Below, in pieces: positions 11,280 to 20,712 of a stretch of DNA of 64,000 nt (the first letter of the stretch is position 1; each line of letters starts with the position of its first letter). A program made the position numbers and the translations under genes. Under the pieces are notes generated by a model. It saw only the letters and a program-made list of their open reading frames with translations. It was not told the DNA's origin and did no database searches. This DNA is from Apodemus sylvaticus (taxonomy: Eukaryota > Chordata > Mammalia > Rodentia > Muridae), in the NCBI RefSeq assembly GCF_947179515.1, contig NC_067487.1:38640266-38704265 (forward strand). The letters are read 5' to 3'.

Positions 11280-12446
11280 AATTCAATTTTATGTTTTACC
11301 AATTGAGTTAGTGTTTAAGTAAAACACAGCACCTGGTGTAGGAGTGTTAAAAAACTGAATATAAAGACTACAGAATAAAATCATTTACATCTTTCTCTGC
11401 CATTCTACAGAGCAGCTCACTAGCATACGACATTTAAAAAGCCTATAAAGTTATGGATTAAAATAGAATCATCATGTGTAATAACTGATTAGTACCCTCT
11501 CACTGTCTTGGGTGAATCTTTGGAGGCTCTTACAGGGTTTCCTCATACAAGTGATCATCATTAGCTGCAGATTGGAGGGATGCCTGGGCCATTGACCCTC
11601 CAAAGTTGTTTTCTGTTTGAGATCTATAGCCTCATTCCTGTCTCCTGGACCCTGGGAGACTCCCAGTTTGGATTATTTTTTTCTTCTTGAGTTCTGTAAA
11701 ACTCAGCCCAGGGTGCAAATCTGGGCAACTGTGACAATCACCTAATTTGTTTCTCCTTCAGGTGGATTACTGTTCTGTGCAATCTCAGGTCCAATGTCTA
11801 GAGGAAAAAAAATGGCATCTTTTTTTTTTTAAATTTATTTTGGGTGATATCTGTTGCTGTCTCTTGGTCCAGAGTGTGAATAAATTGTGCTATTATCAAT
11901 AACATTGACAAACAGAATTATATTTTTAAATCAAAACATTTTTGTTGTTTCTCTGAAGCTGTAATTAAACCAACAATTCTTCCAGATGACTCTTCAGAAT
12001 TTCAAAAATGCATTGTATAGAGCAGGAAAAATGTATAATTAATAATTATGCTCCAATGTAATATGTAATTTACAAATTTTGTAGTTGTCACTCTCCTCAA
12101 ACTTAAAAATTGCAAATATGGGCAAATTTTACAAGTCAGTTTTATTTAACACATTTTCTAGAGAAACTTACTATATGAGTCTTTGCTTATAATAAATGTG
12201 ATATATTACATAGAAGAGAAAGAATGATATTTTCTCAGCCAGTACAATGGAGCTTGTATAGCACTTATTTCAATGGTCACATCCTCTTAGGGCTAGTTAA
12301 GATAACAGAGATTATACATGCAGATTTGCTGCTACTTAGGAAAATGGTATTTCCCGAGGTTTAAATCAGTATCTAGTGAATCAGAGCTTATCATGTGTGC
12401 TTTTACTCCCAACAAAGCTTAAGACATTCCCTTTGGTAAAGAAGTG
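11280..12446. other. Unassigned AT-rich stretch left of the provirus
   Basis: No gene or named repeat seen. It ends at the target duplication of the provirus. Confidence 0.45.
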
Positions 12447-12452
12447 ACAAGA

Positions 12453-12859
12453 TGTTGGGAACCAGAGAGCTTGGCTCAATGCCCCCAGCTGAGCTGTTTG
12501 CACAGGTTTCTTGAGAGCAAAACATCCCGTGGCTTAGCTTGATTCCTGCCTTCCTGCCTGGTGTGGTAGGGACTTCCCAGGTGCCTGACCTATGACTATA
12601 ATTGATTTTTCCTGTTCCCTTCCCTGGCCTCTGGTATATATATTACTGGTTTCAGTAAGGTAAAGAGATGGGGGTGCGGGTGCGGGTGCGGGTGCGGGTG
12701 CGGGTGCGGGTGCGGGTGCGGGTGCAGGTGCGGGTGCAGGTGCATTCTCCTTGCAGAATGACCTGTGTCTGTGTTTTTTTAAATTCCCCTGGGAATAAAC
12801 TGCTTGAAGAAGATCTTCCTGCATTGCGTCATTTCTTGCTGGCAAGGGTGGTCGTGACA
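12453..12859 (+). repeat. 5' LTR of the provirus
   Basis: 407 bp, TGTTGGG ... GTCGTGACA with TG/CA ends. A TATATATA box lies near 12634. A (GGGTGC)n array follows at 12670-12743, where transcription would be expected to start or just begin. The poly(A) signal AATAAA is at 12794-12799. The order TATA, repeat, AATAAA, U5 matches the 3' LTR. It is longer than its partner almost entirely because of the G-rich array. Outside the array the two copies differ at only a few sites by eye, which suggests a fairly recent insertion. Confidence 0.92.
12670..12743 (+). repeat. (GGGTGC)n array inside the 5' LTR
   Basis: About twelve hexamers, the last ones GGGTGC/AGGTGC variants. GGG runs separated by TGC fit the G-quadruplex pattern. 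On the plus strand it reads as alternating Arg-Val in one frame, a low-complexity artefact. Confidence 0.95.
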
Positions 12860-12861
12860 AC

Positions 12862-12879
12862 TGGTGCTGAAACCCGGGA
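12862..12879 (+). promoter_or_regulatory. Primer binding site, tRNA-Phe type
   Basis: Two bases after the LTR lies TGGTGCTGAAACCCGGGA. It is complementary to the 3' end of tRNA-Phe except at one position (T for C at base 7), the primer type used by IAP elements. In a reverse-transcribing element this is where minus-strand DNA synthesis begins. Confidence 0.85.
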
Positions 12880-12924
12880 ACTCTCCTCTTTCGGGGGTTC
12901 AAGGATCAGAACTTCTTGCAGTCA

Positions 12925-13042
12925 GAAGAAGAGGGGAGAAGAAGTCAGAAGTCAGAAGTCAGAGGGGAGAAGTCAGAAGTCAGAAGAAGTCAGAGGGGAG
13001 AAGTCAGAAGAAGTCAGAGGTCAGAAGTCAGAAGTTAGAAGA
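12925..13042 (+). repeat. Purine-rich (AGAAGTCAG)-type tandem array
   Basis: Irregular tandem copies of gaagtcag, separated by aggggaga or aagaagtcag variants, entirely in the leader just after the PBS. Several short frames run through it and encode only Ser-Glu-Lys-Arg low complexity. Confidence 0.9.
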
Positions 13043-13059
13043 TTGTTCAAGGGCTCCTG

Positions 13060-13181
13060 AATAAACTGCTCAAAGAAGAGTTTTGTGTTGTGTCTTTCCT
13101 CATTGGAAGAGTTAGGCACAACAAGTTGTGGCCCGTACGGGGAACCTCCATCTCTTAAGACTCAGAACTTTTTGCAGTCAG
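13060..13181 (+). other. Second R-U5-PBS-leader-like module inside the provirus
   Basis: AATAAACTGCTCAAAGAAGA at 13060 repeats the 5' LTR's AATAAACTGCTTGAAGAAGA. A U5-like segment ends in CACAACA, then a PBS-like TGGCCCGTACGGGGAAC (13129-13145), then CAGAACTTTTTGCAGTCAG (13163-13181), which matches CAGAACTTCTTGCAGTCAG at 12907-12925. The order and spacing parallel the outer module, but the U5 and PBS differ. I infer a leader captured from a second LTR family. The tRNA matching the inner PBS is not recognised. Confidence 0.7.
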
Positions 13182-13193
13182 GGTAGCATGCTG

Positions 13194-13812
13194 GTAAGTT
13201 CCCGGGTAAGTGGGACAAAGTAAAGTTCTTGGTATTGAGAGACTATAAAGTTCTCGGGATTGAGAGACTATAAAGTTCCCAAGGTAAGGTGGGACAATAA
13301 AGACTGCCGAGAGTGCAGCTAGTTTGCTCTGCCCTGTAGATAAAGGGAGAGCAGAAGTTCGCGAGATGGCAAACCAAAAGGAAACGGGATTCGCATGGTA
13401 GCAAACCAAAAGTAAAGCAGTTACATCTTTTGGCGATTATAGCCATGGGTGTTTCTGATTTGCACCCAATTTTTCTGGCTCTGAACGAGCTGCTTCACTC
13501 TAAGAATTTGAAACGGAAAAGAAGTACTTTGGAGACATCTTGAATGAATCTGATAGTGTTGCACCCTGGTTTGCTGTATCTGGAAACCTAACGATTGCTT
13601 GCAAAGTTCTCAGTACTGAAAGACTATAAAGTTCCTGGGTAAGTGGGACAAAGTAAAGTTCTCGGTGAGAGACGATAAAGTTCCCAGGTAAGGAGGGACA
13701 AAGGGAAAAGGCCTTGGTCCAAGAGGCTATAAAGACTCTGCTGTGGAGCAATAAAGTTCCCAAGGTAAGGTGGGACAATAAAGACCACTGAGAGTGCGGC
13801 TAGTTTGCTCTA
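13194..13812 (+). repeat. Duplicated internal segment of the provirus
   Basis: Two diverged copies, about 13194-13331 and 13605-13812, each built of units reading ataaagttc, then GGTAAG, then gggacaa. The last about 63 bp of each (13268-13330, 13749-13811) are nearly identical and end gctagtttgctct. Units also recur within each copy. Non-coding. Confidence 0.85.
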
Positions 13813-14365
13813 ATTGGTAAAAACTTTATCTGCTGGAGGTCCATCTCTTGATCCAGTCTCAGTTTACACAGCAGAGGCTGATTTAAGCTGCCCTGCATTT
13901 ACCTAGGAGTCAAGCACAGCTAGAGAAAAGCTGCTTTTAAAGGGCCAGCAGCTTCTCAAGTTCTAGAGCAAGTAGGCTGAAAGTTATTTCTTCTATTGAA
14001 TACAAAGGTTAAGGATCAGATGTTTGAGATTAAAAGAACTATGGGGAAGCCTGCAGCTAAATTAAAAGTAGAACAGAGTGCTTTGCAATGTTTCCATGAA
14101 TACTAAACCATGTGTTTTAGTCCCATTCTTCTGTAGTTCAAAAAGTCTCTAACGAACAGAAAGAAGACAAGAAGAAATTGAATTGTTCTAGCAGATTGTG
14201 TGTACTGACAAACTACTGATAGTATGAAGATGCTGCTGTGGTTGAAGGGTTCTTGGAATTGTGTCTATGCCTCTAAATAATGAAGGGAGATTCACTGTCA
14301 CCTTGTATTACCATCAGAGAGACTTTGGCATTATCGCCACTCCTCATTAAAAAAGGTCTGTGTCC

Positions 14366-14524
14366 ATGGCACTGGGGTTTTTGGCTTGTGTAGCTGCCAT
14401 ATTGGGATTATTCCTGCTAAACTGTATGTGCAAACAACAAAACCAGTCCAGAGCAGTGATTGAACAAGTGCTTAACATCTGCTCAAATTTGGCTCAGCCT
14501 GTAACAAGAATAGTTAGTCTATGA
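14366..14524 (+). pseudogene. Short ORF resembling a transmembrane tail (env remnant?)
   Basis: A 52-codon frame opening at ATG 14366 and closing with TGA at 14522-14524. Residues 2-20 are strongly hydrophobic, like a membrane segment; residues 23-52 form a short polar tail with Lys, Gln and Arg. It sits about 145 bp before the 3' LTR, where a betaretroviral env C-terminus would lie. Upstream the same frame is closed by TAA at 14348-14350, so it is not attached to a longer env frame. Identity as an env relic is inference; it could be chance. Confidence 0.4.
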
Positions 14525-14650
14525 CGGGCAACTCCTTTGCAGTCCACACCAACCTAAGACAGGGGCTCTGGGACTGGCAGAGATTCCCAGAGACGGGTAA
14601 TGGGAGTTGGACGGAAGGTGTCCTAAGACAGATGCTATTCATTCTTAAAA

Positions 14651-14668
14651 AAATAAAAAAGGGGGAGT
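14651..14668 (+). promoter_or_regulatory. Polypurine tract
   Basis: aaataaaaaagggggagt immediately abuts the 3' LTR. This is the expected plus-strand primer site of a retroviral-type element, with the A-run then G-run form usual in the class. Confidence 0.88.
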
Positions 14669-15029
14669 TGTTGGGAACCAGAGAGCTTGGCTCAATGCCC
14701 CCAGCTGAGCTGTTTGCACAGGTTTCTTGAGAGCAAAACATCCCATGGCTTAGCTTGATTCCTGCCTTCCTGCCTGGTGTGGTAGGAACTTCCCAGGTGC
14801 CTGACCTATGACTATAATTGATTTTTCCTGTTCCCTTCCCTGGCCTCTAGTATATATATTGCTGGTTTCTCAGTAAGGTAAAGAGGCGGGGGTGGGGGTG
14901 GGGGTGGGGGTGCATTCTCCTTGCAGAATGACCTGTGTCTGTGGTTTTCTTAATCCCCCTGGGAATAAACTGCTTAAAGAAGATCTTCCTGCATTGTGCC
15001 ATTCCTTGCTGGCAAGGGTGGTCGCGACA
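14669..15029 (+). repeat. 3' LTR of the provirus
   Basis: 361 bp, TGTTGGG ... GTCGCGACA, followed directly by the ACAAGA target duplication. TATATATA box near 14852, AATAAA at 14964-14969. The G-rich array is short here (14888-14911, GGGGGT units) and of a different unit from the 5' LTR, so the arrays have changed separately. Confidence 0.92.
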
Positions 15030-15035
15030 ACAAGA

Positions 15036-15272
15036 CAGTAATGTTATACACTTTCACCACCTTGGGAATATTTATCTTTTGTAAATATATCACTGAATAG
15101 TAGTAGCAACCCAGAAAGCAGGATTTGTAAAGAGCACATACTGACCAGCCCCACTATTGATGTGCTATTTCTGACTCTGTGAGCCTCATGCCTGAATCTT
15201 AATTTCTTTGAGAGAGTTTATAAATTAGTAGCCAGGTATTAATTTGTAGAAGCTAGAAAACTAACAAGAAGC

Positions 15273-15275
<3 letters not shown>
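15036..15275. other. Unassigned stretch right of the provirus
   Basis: No gene or repeat family recognised. Confidence 0.4.

Positions 15276-15338
<63 letters not shown>
15276..15338. repeat. Compound (GT)n(GA)n microsatellite
   Basis: About 13 GT units at 15276-15302 run straight into about 18 GA units at 15303-15338. Likely length-polymorphic. Confidence 0.95.
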
Positions 15339-15341
<3 letters not shown>

Positions 15342-15529
15342 CAAGTGGGAAGGGAGGGTTAGTAAAGCAAAGTTTGTATAAAGTTTCAGCGTGGTAGATG
15401 TAATGATAAAGCAGAGAAGGTATTTGGAGGGGAATAACTAACCCTAAGGAGATTAAAAAATATCCAGTCTTACTAGTAGTTTTATAAACTCAGTAAAACT
15501 ACAATAACATTTTTATTGAAGATACTTGG

Positions 15530-15983
15530 AGAGGATTTCTATTGTTGCAATGAAACACCCTGACCAAAAAGCAAATTGGAGAGGAAAGGGTTTGTCTTCT
15601 ACTTCTACAATACTGTTCATCATTGAAGGAAGTCAGAACAGGAGCTCAAACAGGATAGCAGCTAGGAATGTGGAGGCAGGAGCTGATGCAGACAGGCCAC
15701 GAAGTGACCTGCTTTCTGCCTTGTTCCTCCTTTCTGGCTTGCTCAGCCTGCTTTCTTGTAGAACACAGGGCCACCTGTGTCCAGGACTGGTACCACCCAC
15801 AATGGGCTGGGCCCTCTGCTATCTTATCACTAATTTAAAAAATACCTTACAGGCCTGCCTTCAGCATGATTTCATGGAGGCATTTTCTTATTTGAGGCTC
15901 CCTCCTTTTGGGTGACTGTCTTGTTAGGTTGACAGGTACCCTACTTGGGTGACTGTCTTGTGTTAGGTTGACAGTACCCTACC
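15530..15983 (-). mobile_element. Diverged LTR-like repeat
   Basis: Same family as the repeats at 16848 and 43754, in reverse: atttctattgttgcaatgaaacaccctgacc, the aggaaagggttt poly(A)-signal area, gcaggagctgatgcag and ggcttgctcagcctgctttctt. Its far end is disturbed by a tandem duplication (15907-15981). No clean target duplication found. Confidence 0.7.
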
Positions 15984-15989
15984 GGGAAG

Positions 15990-16842
15990 GTTAATGTTCC
16001 TCTTTGAATCCATACATTATTAAACAAAGATCCTGGTTCCTGCTGTAGGATCATTCATCAGGAAACTGCTGCATACCCCCAAAACAATACATGTTTTTGG
16101 TTGTTTACCAGAACTTGATGGTAAAATCCTGTTGAGGAAGATACCACTAATTTTGCTTGTACAACATGGAGAGATTAAGCTGGTGCTGAACTGGAAGCGT
16201 CTTTCTTCTGTGCCAGAAGGTAATATGCAGGCTGTTGGGGGACAAAAGTCATCAGCATTCTTACTTCGTGGTGACCTACAATAACGACCATCCAGGAAAG
16301 CTATGTCCATGGGTGAAATAGTGATATGAATATCATGAGGCTAATGAACAATTTTAAAATTCATTAAAGGCCTACTTCAGAGGAAGGAACTCCTGGCCAG
16401 GAATTTGTGGCTAATGAGGACTTCATAAGCCCCAGGGAGGAACCTACTATTATTATTCTGCTAAATGGACATAGTATTGAACTTCTTCTAAATATTTATC
16501 TGTTCCCATGGATCAGTTTCACTCTCAGTTCTCATCAGGGAGGTGTCTTTTTGCACTGGGCACCAGTGACTGAATGATCATTCCTAAAGAGATATCTAAC
16601 TCCCATACCAAGGTTTAGGCAATATCGTGGAGGAGGTAGCAGAAAGTTTGTAAAACCTACAGATCACCTAGTACTGCTGCTGATCAAAACAAAGACCCCA
16701 CCCCTAGATGAGTTATTGGTGAGTGGGTGCTGAGAGAGGGGTGATAATTTTTCCTTAGTATATAGTTCCTAGTAGGTTGCACATGTTCCAATGGGCAACA
16801 CCACATCCATAGTATACATGTGGGTAACACTAATAAGGCTCA
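15990..16842. other. Unassigned stretch, probably old repeat
   Basis: Non-coding. The segment around 16430-16680 (aacctactattattattctg through caaggtttaggcaatat) reads like a worn interspersed repeat, but I cannot name it. Confidence 0.35.
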
Positions 16843-16847
16843 GTGAG

Positions 16848-17248
16848 CGTCTTAGTCAGGGTTTCTATTCCTGCACAAACATCATGACCAAGAAGCAAGT
16901 TGAGGAGGAAAGGGTTTATTGAGCTTACACTTACATGCTGCTGTTTGTCATAAAAGGAAGTTAGGACTGGATCTCAAGCAGGTTAGGAAGCAGGAGCTGA
17001 TGCAGAGGCCATGGGGGGAATGTTGCTTACTGGCTTGCTTTCCCTGGTTTGCTCAGCTTACTTTCTTATAGAAACCAAGACCACCAGCCCAGGGATGGCA
17101 CTACCCACAATGGGCCCTCCCCTCCTTGATCACTAATTGAGAAAATGCCTTGCAGCTGGATCTCATGGAGGCATTTCCTCAAGGGAGGCTCCTTTCTCTG
17201 TGCTAACTCCAGCTTGTGTCAGGTTGTCACACAAAACCAGCCAGCACA
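16848..17248 (-). mobile_element. Solo LTR-like rodent repeat
   Basis: Reverse-oriented member of the family described at 27077: gtcttagtcagggtttctattcctgcacaaac to ccagccagcaca. It is flanked by GTGAG (16843-16847) and GTGGG (17249-17253), a 5-bp duplication with one mismatch. TG...CA ends and an internal AATAAA-type signal on the minus strand suggest an LTR. Confidence 0.75.
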
Positions 17249-17253
17249 GTGGG

Positions 17254-17785
17254 TTACAAAGATAGGACTTGAAATACAGAGAAATAGAGATATGTGTTGG
17301 GGAGGTGTAGAGGGACGGACGGTATCACAATTTATTGTTTCTGTCTGAAATATTAAATAATAAATATAAAACTAAATCAAGAAAATATGAGGCCACTCCA
17401 AATCATGTAGGAAATTGAGAACAACCTGGAATTCAACACACAGGTTCTATTCTTACTAATTCCCATCCTCTTCCAAAGGAACAAATACTTTGAGAGGCTA
17501 CCCAGGGATTTCTCTTTAAAAAACATCAATGCCCTGTGATGCTTCAAATGGTTCCACTCTCGCTATTTGATATTCTTGGTAGAAACAAAGTTGACCATCT
17601 TTGGCCGAAAGTAACAGAAACTATAACTGATAAGAAGGAACTTGTATATAGTCATGGAAAGTGTCATGGCAACCAGACCTGCTCTGACCCACTTTCCCTC
17701 TGTGTAGTCATCCACGGGAACTCAGTATCCTGACACCCAATTTGCAGATGATAGGTTGAATAAAGGTAAACCCATAAACCTAATT
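17254..17785. other. Unassigned non-coding stretch
   Basis: No gene or repeat recognised. Ends near an AT-rich palindromic block (ttaattaattaac, 17809-17836). Confidence 0.4.
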
Positions 17786-17789
17786 CTTT

Positions 17790-18560
17790 TGTAAAAAAAA
17801 AAAAGTTTAATTAATTAACTAAAAATTAATTAACTTTACATCCTGACCACAGTTTCCCCCTCTTCCTCTCATGCCAGTTCTTCCCTCTCCATACCCCCCT
17901 CCTCCCCTTTTCTTCAGAAAAGGGAGGCCTCCCATGAATATCAACCTGCCTTGGCATATCAAGATGCAGTAAGACTATGGACATCTTCTTGTACAAAGAC
18001 TAGACGCAGCAGCCCAGCAGAGGGAAAGAATCCCAAAGGCAGGCAACAGAGTCTCAGACAGTTTCTGTCTCAGCTATTAGGAGTTCCATATGGAGACCAA
18101 GATACACAACTGTAACATATGCAGAGGACCTAGGTCTGTCCCATGTATACTCTCTGGTTGGCAGCTCAGTCTCTGAGCCACTGTGAACCCAGGTTAGTTG
18201 ATTCTGTAGGTTTTCTCCTGGTGTCCTTGATCCCGTGGTTCTTTCAATCCTTCCTCCTTTTTCACAGGATTCTGCCTAATGTATGGCTGTGGCTCTCTGC
18301 ATCTGTTTCTATGAGTTGCTGGGTGAAGCCTCTCTAATGACAGTTCTGCTAGGCATCTGTCTGCAAGTATAGCAGAATAGAATTAACCGTGTCAGGGTGG
18401 GCTCCCTCTCATGGCATGGGTCTCAGTCATTGGTTGATCATTCCCTCAGATTCTCTTCCATTTTTACCCTTACATATCTTGTAAGCAGGACAAATTGCAT
18501 ATCTTGTAGGCAGGTCAAACAGTACTTAAGTCTTAGTACCCAAAGGGACAGAATATGAGT
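17790..18560 (-). mobile_element. Lx-family L1 3' UTR relic
   Basis: Antisense, beginning with oligo-T/AT-rich tail sequence, then the C-rich stretch and long 3' UTR words such as tgtatggctgtggctctctgcatctg and aggacaaattgcatatcttg. These recur in the sister relic at 61355. No ORF2 detected. Confidence 0.65.
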
Positions 18561-18564
18561 GACC

Positions 18565-20161
18565 AGTTTGTTCTGTTCATTCATGGTTCAATGGGAAAAT
18601 GAGATTCTTACATAGAAACCATCCTGTGAATTCGTGTTTTATCCTGTTGAATGCACAGTTAAAATTGCTCCAAAGTGGCTGAATGTTGGGATGTCACTGA
18701 CACCAGGAAGGTCAAGAGTGACTGCTGACAAAGGGAGTTTGCATATTCTGTGGTGAGTAGCAGGAAGAGAGAATTGCCCTGCTTGGGTCTTTCACAGCCA
18801 TGGAATGGAGTTTACAGATGACTTAAGCAATTTGCTTCAAGGCCCTAACTATTTTCCTTCAGTTTTTTAGGTAAAACTGATATTAATGCTTGGGAATAAT
18901 GAAGGCCATAGTTTGAGCTCAAACCCAATGGATGGGGATAAAAACTGCAGCTGGTTGAGTGAAAGAGTTTATCAAGACATTCTGTGCTTTTCAGTAAGGA
19001 AAGCAGAGGGATCTGAGGAAATCCGAAGTTAGCATTCTACACAAAGAAAAGTCTCTAGAGATGAGAAAATTATTGAGAAAAATATATGTCTGTGCGTAGA
19101 GACATAGCAATAGAAGAGGGAAATTGTTTGACTGGTTTGAAATTCTACATCACAAGCTGGCTGTACAATAAGAACAAATACTCCATTCAGTGTGACTAAA
19201 GTATTTCTGGACTTTGCAGCTTCAGGCTGGATCGCACCCTGTCACCCTGACCTCAGCCTTAGTCACTCTGCTGCCTGCAGAGGAAAAGTTTGTGGTTTGG
19301 CACTAGCTGGTTTCTGTGCCCCATAGTGGTTTCTCAATCCTGGATTTAAGTTTCGTGACACAAAGCTCTCCTTCCTCCCTTCCTCCTTCCTTCTTTTAAG
19401 AAAGTTAGACATTTCTGAAAATAAGCTTAATGACATTTGCATATTTCAAACAAAATTTCGTTTCTCGAATGGCTGAGCTTTATATGCAGGACCAACTTTT
19501 TCAAACTGCTAAAGGGCAATCGATGGAGTAGAATAGGCTTTATAAGTGGGTGGAGGAACAGTTGCCTTGATATTTAATACCACTGGGGGGATTCTGGTCC
19601 TAATATCTCATTCCTAAGTGTAGCACAGCTGCATTTCCTGTCCAGATGACCTGGCCTTTCTTTCTACTATTTAAATTATAGTGTTCATCTTTGTTATAAT
19701 ATAACAGTACAAAGGTTAATATTTCAGCTTTTATTATTTATTATGCCTTCCCTTTGAATGACAGAGGGCAGGCTACACGCTTAAGGCACAGATTGCATTA
19801 AGAATAAAGAGGACAAAATAACGTCTTCAAGACACAACAGGACTGATGCACATAAGAACTCTCAGGGCCTATGGTAGCACACATAAGGCCCACACAGGTG
19901 CAAACCAGACAGGGTTCCAGCACTGAGAGGGAGACAGATGCAGGCTTCCACCTCTAACCAAGAAGCTATCTCCAATTGAAACCCACAGGGTAGGGAAAAA
20001 TCAGTTTTAGCCAATGGGTCTATTTAATCACACGTTAGGACAGGCCTTATATTCAGGAATAGTTGGCTGAGATAAAACAAACAACACCCCTTTTCAAAAA
20101 CTGAAAAAACACCCCACCCTCAAAAAAAGCTTTTGTGATTTTTTTTGGTCTTATTTTTCTT
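18565..20161. other. Unassigned non-coding stretch
   Basis: No exon, RNA gene or named repeat recognised; ordinary composition. Confidence 0.4.
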
Positions 20162-20170
20162 TGTTTGGGC

Positions 20171-20334
20171 TTTTTATTTTTTTCTTCTCTTGCCAGACAG
20201 GGTTTCTCTGTGTAGCCCTGGCTGTCCTGGAACTCACTCTGTAGACCAAGCTGGCCTCAAACTCAGAAATCTGCCTTCCTCTGCTTGCCCTTCCAAGTGC
20301 TGGGATTAAAGGCATGTGCCACCACTGCCTGGCC
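20171..20334 (-). repeat. B1 SINE
   Basis: Reverse-oriented full B1 with oligo-T/TC-rich tail, cagggtttctctgtgtagccctgg through gcatgtgccaccactgcctggcc. Target duplication tgtttgggc at 20162-20170 and 20335-20343. Confidence 0.93.
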
Positions 20335-20445
20335 TGTTTGGGCATTTTTTAAAATCTGTTTGTTCATTTTTATTTATTTATTTTTGCTTACTTATTTTTG
20401 TTTCTGTCTTTGTGGTGTTTGTTACTTTTTTTTAAGAGAGAGAAA

Positions 20446-20535
20446 AAGAACATAAAGTTGTATGGGTAGAGAAGTGGGAGGATCTGAAAGCAACTGGGGG
20501 AGGGGAAACATGGTCAAATGTATAAAAAATTAATA
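20446..20535 (+). mobile_element. Lx 3' tip
   Basis: Sense-strand L1 end piece: agaagtgggaggatctg, gggggaggggaaac, then an A-rich tail with taataatata. Typical of 5'-truncated Lx insertions. Confidence 0.5.
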
Positions 20536-20550
20536 ATATAAAAGAGTATG

Positions 20551-20712
20551 AACAGTGCTGGGAACTCAGGAAGTAAAGGCACGCAGATCTCTGGATCTTT
20601 GTGAGTTCGAGGCCAGCCTGTTCTACAGAGGGCATTCTAGAACAGCCATAGCTACACAGAGAATCTTATCACAAACAAACAAACAAACAAACAAGCAAAC
20701 AAACAGACAGAC
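20551..20712 (+). repeat. B1 SINE with (CAAA)n tail
   Basis: Diverged plus-strand B1 (gtgctgggaactcaggaag, gtgagttcgaggccagcctgttctacag, gctacacagagaatc), ending in a (CAAA)n microsatellite at 20671-20712. Confidence 0.85.

Larger units (their letters stand above)
12453..15029 (+). mobile_element. Non-autonomous class II (ERVK/IAP-like) provirus
   Basis: A complete LTR element of 2577 bp. It has 5' LTR, primer binding site, a 1.8-kb internal region, polypurine tract and 3' LTR, bounded by an exact 6-bp target duplication ACAAGA (12447-12452, 15030-15035). Six-bp duplications and the tRNA-Phe-type PBS are typical of IAP-like betaretroviral elements. The internal region has no recognisable gag, protease or pol, so it could move only with proteins supplied by another element. 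Oddities are a second R-U5-PBS-like module, a duplicated segment carrying GGTAAG words, and LTRs of unequal length. Confidence 0.92.

Noticed and set aside
12925..13042. Possible CRISPR-like repeat array
   Set aside because: Units are contiguous and irregular with no unique spacers, and the genome is a rodent's; simple tandem repeat within a provirus leader.
12668..13060. 130-codon ORF rich in Arg-Val and Ser-Glu-Lys
   Set aside because: It is the translation of the (GGGTGC)n array and the purine-rich tandem array across an LTR and its leader; low complexity, not a gene.
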